64,000 nt of DNA from Leptolyngbya sp. FACHB-60. Its GTDB lineage: Bacteria; Cyanobacteriota; Cyanobacteriia; Phormidesmidales; Phormidesmidaceae. The stretch covers positions 124,001-188,000 of the forward strand of contig NZ_JACJOX010000022.1 in NCBI RefSeq assembly GCF_014695775.1, read 5' to 3'. The notes below the pieces were generated by a model. The model had not been told where the DNA came from. It did no database searches and worked only from the letters and a program-made list of their open reading frames with translations. A program made the position numbers and the translations under genes. Position 1 is the first letter of the stretch; every line of letters begins with the position of its first letter. Shown one piece after another: positions 46,614 to 55,172 of this stretch.

Positions 46614-46748
46614 ATGCAAAGCAATTCTCCGAACGAGCCCATTTCCTACCCGATTTTCACCGTGCGCTGGCTAGCTGTGCATACCTTAGGGGTACCCAGC
46701 GTGTTTTTCCTAGGGGCGATCGCGGCAATGCAGTTTATTCAACGATAA
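46614..46748 (+). CDS. psbF: Cytochrome b559 beta subunit (PsbF)
   Basis: This 44-residue frame encodes Psb[21 protein letters not shown] with the second heme-ligating His, then [14 protein letters not shown]. It is in the canonical position between psbE and psbL and has one membrane segment. It is a core photosystem II subunit. Confidence 0.98.
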   Translation: MQSNSPNEPISYPIFTVRWLAVHTLGVPSVFFLGAIAAMQFIQR

Positions 46749-46757
46749 GAGAAAACC

Positions 46758-46877
46758 ATGGATCGTAGTCCAAACCCGAATAAGCAACCGGTAGAACTTA
46801 ACCGCACATCCCTGTATCTGGGGCTACTGCTGGTTTTTGTGCTGGGCCTGTTGTTCTCTAGCTACTTCTTCAACTAG
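46758..46877 (+). CDS. psbL: Photosystem II protein L (PsbL)
   Basis: The 39-residue protein reads [20 protein letters not shown] then a single membrane segment [19 protein letters not shown], the canonical PsbL. It starts nine bases after psbF. It stabilises the photosystem II dimer and the plastoquinone side of the reaction centre. Confidence 0.98.
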   Translation: MDRSPNPNKQPVELNRTSLYLGLLLVFVLGLLFSSYFFN

Positions 46878-46946
46878 GCCCGCAGAATTGTCTTAGCAGG
46901 CATGGCTGTGGTGCTCAGACTGTGTTGAGTTTCTGACCAGATTAGT

Positions 46947-46953
46947 AGGAGGT
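46947..46953 (+). promoter_or_regulatory. Ribosome binding site of psbJ
   Basis: AGGAGGT lies seven bases before the psbJ ATG, a near-perfect anti-16S match. Confidence 0.8.
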
Positions 46954-46960
46954 GGATATT

Positions 46961-47080
46961 ATGCTTCAGAGTGGACGAATTCCGTTGTGGATTGTGGCAA
47001 CTGTTGCCGGTACTGGTGTGCTGGTGGTGGTGGGTCTGTTTTTCTACGGTGCTTACGCTGGCGTAGGGTCTGCCATGTAG
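46961..47080 (+). CDS. psbJ: Photosystem II protein J (PsbJ)
   Basis: The 39-residue protein begins [19 protein letters not shown] and has a single membrane segment ([20 protein letters not shown]), the PsbJ pattern. It is the last gene of the psbEFLJ operon and has an AGGAGGT ribosome site. PsbJ helps exchange of plastoquinone and assembly. Confidence 0.98.
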   Translation: MLQSGRIPLWIVATVAGTGVLVVVGLFFYGAYAGVGSAM

Positions 47081-47102
47081 CTGCTTTGGGCAGTTCTAGA
47101 TT

Positions 47103-47148
47103 TTAAGGCTGGGGCAAGTTGGGCTAAACCCGCTTGTCCCAGCCTTTT
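47103..47148. terminator. Bidirectional terminator between psbJ and nanE
   Basis: AAGGCTGGGGCAAG (47105-47118) and CTTGTCCCAGCCTT (47133-47146) form a 14-pair stem with one G-T, flanked by A/T runs on both sides (TTAA... and ...TTTTAA), and an inner GGG/CCC stem stacks in the loop. It serves the plus-strand psbEFLJ transcript and the minus-strand nanE transcript. Confidence 0.87.
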
Positions 47149-47156
47149 AAGTAGGT

Positions 47157-47840
47157 CTAGGGGATGGCTAGGGCGCTGACGTAGCGCTGCACTAGATAAT
47201 CAATCCCCGTAATCGCCGTGCCTACGACAACAGCATAGGCACCCAAATCAAGGGCTTGCTTGGCTTGGGCTGGGGTAGCAATGCCGCCTTCACAAATGAC
47301 CGGCACAGGGCATTGTGCCACCATGGCTTTGAGCAGGTCAAACCCAGGCGGGGTTTCGGTTTGAGTCTCTGCGGTATAGCCAAATAGGGTAGTGCCGACG
47401 CAGTCTGCCCCGGCATCAACGGCTTTTAGCGCGTTGTCGAGGGTATCGACATCAGCCATAACGGCGCGTCCTAGACGCTCATGAATTTGCCGAATAATTT
47501 GCCCTAGAGTTTCATCGCCGGGGCGGAGGCGTTGAGTGGCATCAACGGCAATGATGTCGCTACCAGCCTGGGCTACAGCCTCGGCGTGATGAAACTGAGG
47601 GGTGATGTAGACCTCCGAGGGCGCTATCACCTGTTTCCACAGACCGATGATGGGGTAAGTGCAGCGGGCGCGTGTGGCTTGGATGTGGCTAGGGGTATCG
47701 ATGCGTACCCCGACAGCGCCGCGGTTGAGGGCAGCTTCTGCCATGGCTGCGATCGCCGTCGCATTGTGTAGGGGCGAGTCAATGGGGGCCTGGCACGATA
47801 CGATTAACCCTCCCCGCAACGATTCCAAAATGCTCTTCAA
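47157..47840 (-). CDS. nanE: N-acetylmannosamine-6-phosphate 2-epimerase (NanE-like)
   Basis: The 227-residue TIM-barrel protein has the NanE opening LRGGLIVSCQAPIDSPLH and the catalytic or ligand segments IGLWKQVI, IIAVDATQR, VMADVDT, GADCVGTTLFGYT, VICEGGIATPAQ and VVVGTAIT. NanE converts N-acetylmannosamine-6-phosphate to N-acetylglucosamine-6-phosphate, a step of amino-sugar use. Other sialic acid genes (nanA, nanK) are absent from the window. Length equals the family norm. It converges on psbJ. Confidence 0.9.
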   Translation of the reverse strand: MKSILESLRGGLIVSCQAPIDSPLHNATAIAAMAEAALNRGAVGVRIDTPSHIQATRARCTYPIIGLWKQVIAPSEVYITPQFHHAEAVAQAGSDIIAVDATQRLRPGDETLGQIIRQIHERLGRAVMADVDTLDNALKAVDAGADCVGTTLFGYTAETQTETPPGFDLLKAMVAQCPVPVICEGGIATPAQAKQALDLGAYAVVVGTAITGIDYLVQRYVSALAIP

Positions 47841-47880
47841 GGTAGGACGTACTCCACAACAGCGCTATCTAGTTTGATCT

Positions 47881-48378
47881 ATGGCAACTCGGATTTCAAA
47901 AATCCTGCTGGTGGCCTCTATTGGTCTGCTGGTCTTGGTGATTGTGCTCAATAACCTTACCGACTACAACGCCAATTTTAGGTATATTCAGCACGTGCTG
48001 AGCATGGATACTGTGCTTGAAGACAGCCAGTTAACCTGGCGAGCCGTGACCTCATCAGGCCTTCAGAAAGCAGCCTATGGGGCGATTATAGGGGTGGAGT
48101 CGGCGATCGCCGCCCTCTGTCTAGGTGGAGCCTTGCGCTTGCTGAAAGTTGTGAACTGCGATGGCATCACCTTTGATCGGGCTAAGGCTACGGCCATTTA
48201 TGGGCTGACCCTGGCGTTTCTATTTTGGTTTGTGGGCTTTATGGTGGTGGCCGGGGAGTGGTTCACCATGTGGCAGTCGCTAGAGTGGAACGGGCAGCAG
48301 CCCGCCTTTCGCTTTATTGGCTGCGTGGGCTTTGTGCTGCTCTACCTCAGCCTGACTGACGGCGACTTACTTGAGTAG
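47881..48378 (+). CDS. DUF2165 small integral membrane protein
   Basis: The 165-residue protein has four membrane segments (about residues 8-28, 65-90, 105-130, 142-160). Matches to the family are YNANFRYIQHVLSMDTV, followed by WRAVTS and the third-segment pattern. Function of DUF2165 is unknown. It is divergent from nanE by a 40-base spacer, so its promoter must overlap the nanE upstream region. Confidence 0.85.
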   Translation: MATRISKILLVASIGLLVLVIVLNNLTDYNANFRYIQHVLSMDTVLEDSQLTWRAVTSSGLQKAAYGAIIGVESAIAALCLGGALRLLKVVNCDGITFDRAKATAIYGLTLAFLFWFVGFMVVAGEWFTMWQSLEWNGQQPAFRFIGCVGFVLLYLSLTDGDLLE

Positions 48379-48390
48379 ATCGGGCTTGGA

Positions 48391-48417
48391 TTGAGGATGG
48401 GCGATCGCATCCCTCAA
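48391..48417. terminator. Convergent hairpin containing a HIP1 octamer
   Basis: TTGAGG (48391-48396) pairs with CCTCAA (48412-48417); the inner ATG/CAT continues the stem, with one bulged C, around a GCGATCGC octamer. It lies between the convergent DUF2165 gene (ends 48378) and dcd (ends 48448). No long T-run is present, so efficiency is uncertain. Confidence 0.55.
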
Positions 48418-48447
48418 CCGCACTTTTACATTCGGGTGAAGCCGGAT

Positions 48448-49047
48448 CTACACCTTGGCCAGTGTCACCTGTTCTGTTTGGTCTTGATATTTGCCTCGGC
48501 GGGTTTCGTAGCTCACCTGACAGGGCTCACCTTCGAAGAAAATTAGCTGAACCACTCCCTCGCCGGCGTAGATGCGACAGTCGGCGCTAGAGGAGTTAGA
48601 AAACTCTAGGGTTAGGTGGCCTCGCCACCCCGCTTCAGCTGGGGTCAGGTTAGCAATGATGCCGCAGCGGGCGTAGGTCGATTTGCCGATACAAATCACG
48701 CTGATGTTGTTGGGGACGGAAATCTTTTCTAAGGCTACTCCCAACCCGTAGGAGTGGGCCGGCAAAATAAAGTAGCTACCGCTCTCATCAGTTTTAAGGG
48801 CAGTGGGTTCTAAATTGGCAGGGCTGAAATTCTTAGGATCAACTACCGTACCTGGAACATGGCGAAAGATTCTAAATTCGGCAGGAGATAGCCGAATGTC
48901 GTACCCGTAGGACGACAGCCCGTAACTGATAACCGGCTGGCCTAGGGAATTGTCAGCGTTCTCCAACTGCCGCACCAGAGAAGGCTGAAATGGCTGAATC
49001 ATGCCCTCCTTAGCCATTTTGTCGATCCAGGCGTCGTTCTTAATCAT
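48448..49047 (-). CDS. dcd: dCTP deaminase
   Basis: Dcd converts dCTP to dUTP for thymidylate synthesis. The 199-residue protein shows the family motifs SSYGYDIRL, PAHSYGLGVALEKI, GKSTYARCGI, LTPAEAGWRGHLTLEFSNSS (with the catalytic Glu in PAEAGW) and EGVVQLIFFEG. Trimeric, cytoplasmic. A CobO-like gene ends 19 bases upstream on the same strand, so the two probably share a transcript. Confidence 0.95.
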   Translation of the reverse strand: MIKNDAWIDKMAKEGMIQPFQPSLVRQLENADNSLGQPVISYGLSSYGYDIRLSPAEFRIFRHVPGTVVDPKNFSPANLEPTALKTDESGSYFILPAHSYGLGVALEKISVPNNISVICIGKSTYARCGIIANLTPAEAGWRGHLTLEFSNSSSADCRIYAGEGVVQLIFFEGEPCQVSYETRRGKYQDQTEQVTLAKV

Positions 49048-49066
49048 GGCAAAGCTTCCTGGGCGG

Positions 49067-49621
49067 CTAGGGCAAAAAGTTACGGCGAAACTCGGTTACC
49101 TGGTCGGCTACCGTGAGTAGCGGATCGGGCATGTCGGGGCCAGTGAGGATGACATCGACTTGGGGAGGGCGCTGCTTGAGAAAGTCTACAACGTCCTGGG
49201 TGGGAATCAGATCGTAGTTGACGGCTAGGCTAAGTTCATCGAGCACGATCAGCCCATAGCGACCTCGGGCTACCACCGCTTTGGTGTGAGACCACAGGTC
49301 TTGAATAGCCTGCTGCTCGCTGGGGCTCACCACCGGGTCATGAATGCAGCGCGGCATATCGGCGCGAATCCAGTCTAGATTTTGGCCAAACTGCATAGGT
49401 TGATCAGGCCCCTGGTGAATGCCTCCCTTGAGAAATTGCACGATCAGCACCGCCTTGCCCTGGTCGGCGATGCGCAGAGCCTGCACCATAACATTGGTAA
49501 AAAAGTTGCGGTGTACAGAGGTAAAGACTTGTATGGTTCCCTCTACCGTCTGTAACAGCGGATGGCGAACGAGCGAGGCAGGGGACGGCGCTAGGGAAAG
49601 AGGCTTGATCTGGGAGACCAT
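49067..49621 (-). CDS. CobO/BtuR-like protein lacking the Walker A motif
   Basis: The 184-residue protein follows the corrinoid adenosyltransferase (CobO/BtuR) plan: ADQGKAVLIVQFLKGG (residues 52-67), YGLIVLDELSLAVNYDLI (Walker B-like, about 122-138), and the ending DVILTGPDMPDPLLTVADQVTEFR. Where the family has a GNGKGKTTAA-type ATP-binding loop, this protein reads VFTSVHRNFFTNV (about 32-44), so ATP binding in the usual way is unlikely. It may be a divergent cyanobacterial paralogue with another role. It lies upstream of dcd and about 165 bases from a LexA-box match. Confidence 0.75.
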   Translation of the reverse strand: MVSQIKPLSLAPSPASLVRHPLLQTVEGTIQVFTSVHRNFFTNVMVQALRIADQGKAVLIVQFLKGGIHQGPDQPMQFGQNLDWIRADMPRCIHDPVVSPSEQQAIQDLWSHTKAVVARGRYGLIVLDELSLAVNYDLIPTQDVVDFLKQRPPQVDVILTGPDMPDPLLTVADQVTEFRRNFLP

Positions 49622-49923
49622 GGGCTAGTCCAGCGGGGGCAAAGAATGGCAGTTGTCCATTAACCACGCCAAAGACGGTAGCAGCGTAACCCTACGTTGC
49701 TGGCTTGGGTAGTTTGGATAGTTGGGCTAAATATAGCGTGATTCCCCTAATGTAAATCGACGAATTACTCTATATGCATTAATACAGTACCTATGTACTG
49801 TAATTTAATCCTAATGACTCAGCCCAATTCACTATCCTCTGGAACCTGCGCTGAGGAGGCGGAAGGCCTGCCTAGTCTAGAGGAGTCTGCTGTATTCTAG
49901 GGAGGGCATTAGGGGCACTTTGT
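49622..49923. other. Divergent intergenic region with a LexA-box match
   Basis: A 302-base gap between the CobO-like gene (minus) and rph (plus). The LexA-like palindrome is described separately. A possible 28-codon frame (49814-49900, starting MTQPNSLSS) exists, but there is no evidence that it is translated. Confidence 0.6.
49786..49799. promoter_or_regulatory. LexA box match (AGTACCTATGTACT)
   Basis: AGTACCTATGTACT fits the published cyanobacterial LexA box RGTACNNNDGTWCB at every position and lies inside an 8-bp palindrome TACAGTAC-CTAT-GTACTGTA (49783-49802). It stands 125 bases before rph and 165 before the CobO-like gene, so either could be the target. Confidence 0.6.
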
Positions 49924-50640
49924 ATGGCTTGGCAACGTCCAGATGGTCGGCAACCTCACCAGCTGCGGCCAGTGAGTTTTGAACGCCAATTTACGAAATT
50001 TTCAGCAGGCTCTGTACTGACCCGCTGCGGCAATACCCAGGTGCTCTGCACTGTTTCTGTGGAAGAAGGGGTGCCCCGGTTTTTGCAGGGATCGGGTCGA
50101 GGCTGGCTGTCGGCTGAGTACCGCATGTTGCCAGGGGCTACCCCTCAGCGGCAGGCCCGTGAGCTAATGAAACTATCTGGCCGCACCCAAGAGATTCAGC
50201 GTCTAATTGGGCGTAGCCTGCGATCGACCCTCGATTTTGAGCTGCTGGGGGAACGCACACTGCTAGTGGATGCCGACGTGCTCCAGGCCGACGCGGGCAC
50301 CCGCACCGCGTCGATTACGGGGGGTTATGTGGCCCTGGCTGATGCGGTGCAGAGCCTGGTAGCGCAGGGATTGTTGACGCGATCGCCTCTAATGCACGGC
50401 GTTGCAGCTGTCTCTGTTGGCCTCATCGAAGACAACGTCTTGCTCGATTTGCAGTACGACGAAGATGTGGCGGCAGCCGTAGACTTCAACCTGGTGCTCA
50501 ACGAAGACCTCAACATTATTGAAGTGCAGGGTACAGCCGAGGAGGGTAGCTTTAGCCGACAGCAGATGAACCAGATTTTAGAGGTGGGTGAGCTGGGTGT
50601 TAAGCAGCTCTTAGAGGCCCAGCAGGCGGCGTTGCTGTAG
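49924..50640 (+). CDS. rph: Ribonuclease PH
   Basis: RNase PH trims the 3' ends of tRNA precursors by phosphorolysis. The 238-residue protein has [34 protein letters not shown] (motifs SAGS and GNTQVLC), [32 protein letters not shown] and [20 protein letters not shown], the full family set. Length is the norm. It forms a homohexamer by family rule. A putative LexA box lies 125 bases upstream. Confidence 0.97.
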   Translation: MAWQRPDGRQPHQLRPVSFERQFTKFSAGSVLTRCGNTQVLCTVSVEEGVPRFLQGSGRGWLSAEYRMLPGATPQRQARELMKLSGRTQEIQRLIGRSLRSTLDFELLGERTLLVDADVLQADAGTRTASITGGYVALADAVQSLVAQGLLTRSPLMHGVAAVSVGLIEDNVLLDLQYDEDVAAAVDFNLVLNEDLNIIEVQGTAEEGSFSRQQMNQILEVGELGVKQLLEAQQAALL

Positions 50641-50835
50641 GCACTGCGCCTCACGCCCTAGATGTTGACAGAGAGGCGCGATCGCCACAGGCACCTCTCT
50701 GCTGAAGTCAAGAGAGTAAAGCTAGTTCCTATCGTTAAGAAACGCTTCGAGACTATCGGCCGAATTTTGCCCTTGGGCAGTCTGAAATTAGGCCACAGTC
50801 TGGAATCGTAGTTTTCTCTCGCAGGAAGGTTTGCC

Positions 50836-51603
50836 ATGACATCTATAGATGAGTTTTCGGTTAAAGAAATCACGGTAAGTCGGCAGTCTCCGGGAGAAGA
50901 GCGCCAGGCAGCCTTATACCACATCTATACTCAGGTTCTCGAACGGCAGCCCTACGGGTTTGAGCGCAAACAGCTCGCCAAAATTGAGGCTGAGTTCTTG
51001 CGAAATAAAATTGGCGTCAAGCGGTTTCTGCGCGAGCTGGGCCATTCTGAGGTTTATCTCAATGAGTTTTACTACAATTCTTCAAACCCAAAATTTATTG
51101 AGCTGTGCTTTAAGCACTTTATTGGCCGCGCCCCGAGTGATCAGGCAGAAATGCGTCGCTACTGCGACATTTTGATGCGTCACGGCGTTAAAGCCATGAT
51201 TACTGCCCTACTCGATTCTGAAGATTACAGCAAGCACTTTGGCTGCTTCACCGTGCCCCATGCTTGGGCCGAAGATCACTACCCATCTCCTAGAACGTTT
51301 TTGGAAACCGAAGTGCTGCTGCACGAGCTGCACGGGCGGCGCGGCTGGATTGTGCCCACAATGACCTGGCACGACCTTCAGCTCAACTGCGACGGCGGCA
51401 GCTGTGGTTTGCCTGTGGCACCGATGCAATCTAGCCATTCCCTGCGGACAACGGCAGCGGCCACAGTAGCTATGTCGGGAGCAGAGGCGCTGCACCAGGT
51501 GCTGAGCACAATGGGGCCTCAAGATTTAGAAGTGTTTGCCGCGACCCTCTCTGTCACTGAGCGCGACAAGCTGCGCAACTTGCTGATGCAGACCGCCCGA
51601 TAG
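50836..51603 (+). CDS. Phycobilisome linker polypeptide
   Basis: Residues 18-150 form one PBS_linker_poly domain: ALYHIYTQVLERQPYGFER, FLRNKIGVKRFLRELGHSEVY, ELCFKHFIGRAPSDQAEM and the ALLDSEDYSKHFG segment. A C-terminal tail of about 100 residues includes GAEALHQVLSTMG and a final helical stretch (DRDKLRN-like: ERDKLRNLL). It should attach to phycobiliprotein hexamers in the light-harvesting antenna. It lacks the second linker domain of CpcG. Its exact place (rod, rod-core or free) cannot be told. It stands alone, not in a cpc or apc operon. Confidence 0.85.
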   Translation: MTSIDEFSVKEITVSRQSPGEERQAALYHIYTQVLERQPYGFERKQLAKIEAEFLRNKIGVKRFLRELGHSEVYLNEFYYNSSNPKFIELCFKHFIGRAPSDQAEMRRYCDILMRHGVKAMITALLDSEDYSKHFGCFTVPHAWAEDHYPSPRTFLETEVLLHELHGRRGWIVPTMTWHDLQLNCDGGSCGLPVAPMQSSHSLRTTAAATVAMSGAEALHQVLSTMGPQDLEVFAATLSVTERDKLRNLLMQTAR

Positions 51604-51691
51604 GTCGTCGCACCAGTTAGATCATTCAGCGGCACGGTTCCATAGTGGCAGGTTCGAACCGGGCTAGGGGTTCGGATTCGCCTTGGGCTGT

Positions 51692-52942
51692 CTAGGGTGT
51701 GAGTCGGGCAAATTTTTTCTTGCCCACCTGCACCACTTTACCAATCAGTTCAGCGGGGCTGACAAACTCCTGGTTAGGGTCGGTCATTTTCTCGCCATCG
51801 AGCTTCACGGCACCTCCCTGAATTTGGCGGCGGGCCTCGCTGCTACTGGCGCACAGCGGTGTAGACCCCACCAGATAAAACAGTTTGGCCGGGAAATTGA
51901 TTTCGGCTAGAGAAAACTCGGGCACCCCAGCGGCAGGTTCACCAGTGCCTTGAACGAGGCTGATGGCGGCCTGCTGGGCCTGCTGAGCCGCTGCTTCGCC
52001 GTGGAACTGGCGGGTGACTTCTAAGGCCAGCAGCTTTTGGCGATCGCGCGGATTCTCGGGCAGGGTATCCAGCGCGAAGGGCGTAAGCAGCTCAAAGTAG
52101 TCTTGAATCAGGGCATCGGGCACCTTTTCGAGCTTAGAGTACATGCTCAAAGGATCTTCCTGTAGGCCCACATAGTTGCCCAGGGATTTCGACATTTTTT
52201 GAATGCCGTCGGTGCCCAACAGCAGCGGCACAAGCAGGCCAAACTGGGGCAGTAGGCCAAAGCGGCGCTGCAAATCGCGCCCAACGGCAATGTTGAATTT
52301 TTGGTCAGTACCGCCCAGTTCGACATCGGACTGCACCGCCACAGAGTCATAGCCCTGCATCAGGGGGTAAAGAAATTCGTGGAGAAAGACCGGATCGCCT
52401 TTGCCGTAGCGCTCGGAGAAACCTTCTTTAGCCAGCATCTGCCCTACGGTCATGGTGCTGAGCAGATCGAGAATTTTGCCCAGGTCGAGGGACGATAGCC
52501 ACTCGGAGTTGTAGCGCACCTCCAGCCGACCGGGTGTATCAAAATCGAGAATGGGGCGCACCTGCTCCAGATAAGTCTCGGCGTTGGTCTTAACGTCCGC
52601 TTCTGTCAGTTGGCGGCGCACCTCTGACTTGCCAGTGGGGTCGCCGATGCGAGCGGTAAAGTCACCAATAATCAACACAGCGGTGTGGCCGGCATCCTGA
52701 AAGGCGCGCAGCTTGCGTGCCGGAATGCTGTGACCCAGGTGAATTTCAGCACCGGTGGGGTCAATGCCTAGCTTGACCCGCAGGGGGCGATCGCACTTCA
52801 GCAGCCGCTGCGTCAGGTTTTGCTCTGGGTCGCTAGAGTCTGGCTGGTAGGGAAAGACCTCGCTGATGCCCCGATAAATGCTCTCAAATTCAACCGGGGA
52901 GGAGCTGGGGTTAGCCTGGGTCATGGTGAAAACAGAGTTCAT
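51692..52942 (-). CDS. tyrS: Tyrosyl-tRNA synthetase
   Basis: Class I synthetase charging tRNA-Tyr. HIGH-like motif in [10 protein letters not shown] and [11 protein letters not shown] are visible, with [16 protein letters not shown] between. The C-terminal S4 RNA-binding domain has [20 protein letters not shown]. Length 416 is usual. The alternative start Met7 (MTQANPSS, 52924) is possible. Divergent from the penicillin-binding protein gene. Confidence 0.97.
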   Translation of the reverse strand: MNSVFTMTQANPSSSPVEFESIYRGISEVFPYQPDSSDPEQNLTQRLLKCDRPLRVKLGIDPTGAEIHLGHSIPARKLRAFQDAGHTAVLIIGDFTARIGDPTGKSEVRRQLTEADVKTNAETYLEQVRPILDFDTPGRLEVRYNSEWLSSLDLGKILDLLSTMTVGQMLAKEGFSERYGKGDPVFLHEFLYPLMQGYDSVAVQSDVELGGTDQKFNIAVGRDLQRRFGLLPQFGLLVPLLLGTDGIQKMSKSLGNYVGLQEDPLSMYSKLEKVPDALIQDYFELLTPFALDTLPENPRDRQKLLALEVTRQFHGEAAAQQAQQAAISLVQGTGEPAAGVPEFSLAEINFPAKLFYLVGSTPLCASSSEARRQIQGGAVKLDGEKMTDPNQEFVSPAELIGKVVQVGKKKFARLTP

Positions 52943-53246
52943 GGGGTAGGGACGGCGGGTTGGTATTGCCCAGGGGCTAGAGAAAACAGGTTGAGGGCAC
53001 CAAAGCTACTGACTTATAAGTTGTGACAAAAGTGGCCCTTAGCTTCTCCTTATAACCATCTGTAAGGCTAGGATAGGCGTGCCTACGATCGCCTTCGAAC
53101 GGTCTTTAGGGCATCGCTGGCGCTCACTTATCTAGAGGGTCATTATAATGGCCTAACCGTCATCTACCGACGAGCATCTACGCCCCACCCAGCAGCGCTT
53201 CATCGCTAACCCCCCGTCGTTTTATAAGCAGCCTTTAAGAGCCAAC
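52943..53246. other. Divergent intergenic region between tyrS and the penicillin-binding protein
   Basis: A 304-base gap with the upstream regions of both genes. No tRNA, hairpin or T-box-like element was recognised. Confidence 0.55.
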
Positions 53247-55166
53247 GTGTCAACCAACACCATTCGCCACAAAAGCCGATCTCAGCCTCAGCCCCTGCGC
53301 CGAGCGCCCAACGCGTTGAAGTATGTTCAAGACGTAGGGCAGGTAGCGGCGGCAGCCCTGCTCGGCACCACCATGATCGCTAGCTCTGTGCTAGCGGGCG
53401 GACTGGTAGGTCTGGCCATTAGCTTTCGCAACTTGCCGGATGTGCGGGTACTGCGCAACTACGTGCCCAGCGAGACCAGCTATATCTACGACATCAACGG
53501 CACCCTGTTACACAGCCTCCACGACGAAGCGAATCGCGAAGTCATCGACCTCGACGAGATGTCGCCGCACCTCAAACGGGCCGTGCTAGCGGTAGAAGAC
53601 AGCTATTTTTACTCCCACAACGGCATCAACCCCAGCAGCGTAGGCCGGGCCTTACTGGCCAACGTAGAAGCCGGGAGCACGGTAGAAGGCGGCTCGACCA
53701 TCACCATGCAGCTGGTGAAAAACCTGTTTCTCACCCCTGAGCGGGCCGTCAGCCGCAAAGTGGCGGAGGCCGTGCTGGCCCTGCGCCTAGAGCAAATCTT
53801 CAGCAAAGACGAAATTCTGGAGATGTATCTCAACCAGGTCTACTGGGGCCACAACAACTATGGGGTCGAAACCGCAGCCCAAAGCTACTTCAATAAGTCA
53901 GCAAAAGACCTCACCCTACCCGAAGCCGCTGTGATGGCAGGCTTGATTCAGGCTCCAGAAAGCTACAGCCCCTTCCAAAACTACGAAGCCACTAAGGAGC
54001 GCCAGGCCGTCGTGCTTAACCGCATGCGCCAGCTGGGCTGGATTACCCCAGAAGACGAGGTAGCCGCCAGAGATACGCCCCTACTAGTGGGCGAAGTAAA
54101 GTCCTTCCGCACCAGTATTTCTCCCTACGTTACCGAAGCGGCAGTCCAGGAGTTGAAGCAGCGCTTTGGCAACGAAGCGGTGGTGAAGGGCGGTATGCGC
54201 GTGCAAACCACCGTTGACCTCAACATGCAGCGCATGGCTGAGGCTACGGTGCAGCGGCACAATGCCCGCATTCGCCACATTGCCGATCAGATGGCTTTGG
54301 TGTCTATCGACCCTCGTACCCATTTTGTGAAAGCTATGGTGGGTGGGGTCGACTATCAAACCAGCCAGTTCAACCGGGCGATTCAGGCTTACCGACAGCC
54401 AGGGTCAGCGTTTAAGCCGTTTGTGTACTATGTGGCCTTTGCCACGGGGCGATACACTCCAGCCAGCAGCATTGCCGACACGCCGGTCAGCTATCCCGAT
54501 GGCTATCGCTACTACAGCCCCAAAAACTACGACAGCAGTTTTATGGGAAATATCCCCATTCGCACAGCGCTGGAGACCTCGCGCAACGTGCCAGCGGTGA
54601 AGCTGGGCCAGGCGGTGGGAGTGAACCAAATCATTGAGCTGTGCCGCACCCTCGGGATTAACAGCCCCATGCAGCCGGTAACCTCGCTGCCCCTAGGTTC
54701 CGTAGATCTGACCCCCATGGAAATGGCCGGAGCCTACGCCACCTTTGCCAGCAATGGTTGGCACTCTGAACCAACCTTTATCGTGCAGGTGAGCGACAGC
54801 AGCGGCAATGTGTTGCTCGACAACACCCCCCAGCCTCAGCTGGTGCTCGACCCCTGGGCGGCTGCGTCGCTGACCGACGTTTTGCAGGGCGTGATTGCTC
54901 GGGGAACCGGCAAAGCGGCTCAGATTGGGCGACCAGCAGCGGGTAAAACCGGCACCACTGACTCTCAACGAGACGTGTGGTTTGTGGGTTATGTACCTCA
55001 ACTTTCGACCGCCGTGTGGATTGGCAATGATAACTACTCGCCGATGCGCTCTGGCACTACGGGAGGCACCTATGCTGCGCCGGTGTGGCGAGACTTTATG
55101 CAGCAGGCCCTGGCCAACACGCCGGCCGAGAACTTTAAGCGACCTTCGGAATTTGTGCAACCCTAA
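53247..55166 (+). CDS. Class A penicillin-binding protein (transglycosylase and transpeptidase)
   Basis: The 639-residue protein has one membrane segment (about 33-58, AALLGTTMIASSVLAGGLVG), a GT51 glycosyltransferase domain (about 85-250; EDSYFYSHNGINP, EGGSTITMQLVKNLFL, NQVYWGHNNYGVETAAQSYF) and a transpeptidase domain (about 330-610) with the active Ser in PGSAFKPF (SxxK), TSRN and AGKTGTTD. It polymerises and cross-links peptidoglycan in the periplasm. GTG start. Length is shorter than E. coli PBP1a, because long C-terminal extensions are absent. Confidence 0.96.
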   Translation: MSTNTIRHKSRSQPQPLRRAPNALKYVQDVGQVAAAALLGTTMIASSVLAGGLVGLAISFRNLPDVRVLRNYVPSETSYIYDINGTLLHSLHDEANREVIDLDEMSPHLKRAVLAVEDSYFYSHNGINPSSVGRALLANVEAGSTVEGGSTITMQLVKNLFLTPERAVSRKVAEAVLALRLEQIFSKDEILEMYLNQVYWGHNNYGVETAAQSYFNKSAKDLTLPEAAVMAGLIQAPESYSPFQNYEATKERQAVVLNRMRQLGWITPEDEVAARDTPLLVGEVKSFRTSISPYVTEAAVQELKQRFGNEAVVKGGMRVQTTVDLNMQRMAEATVQRHNARIRHIADQMALVSIDPRTHFVKAMVGGVDYQTSQFNRAIQAYRQPGSAFKPFVYYVAFATGRYTPASSIADTPVSYPDGYRYYSPKNYDSSFMGNIPIRTALETSRNVPAVKLGQAVGVNQIIELCRTLGINSPMQPVTSLPLGSVDLTPMEMAGAYATFASNGWHSEPTFIVQVSDSSGNVLLDNTPQPQLVLDPWAAASLTDVLQGVIARGTGKAAQIGRPAAGKTGTTDSQRDVWFVGYVPQLSTAVWIGNDNYSPMRSGTTGGTYAAPVWRDFMQQALANTPAENFKRPSEFVQP

Positions 55167-55172
55167 CGACGG

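Noticed and set aside
49814..49900. 28-codon frame (MTQPNSLSS...) upstream of rph
   Set aside because: Length and context do not distinguish it from chance; recorded only because it lies just after the LexA-box match.
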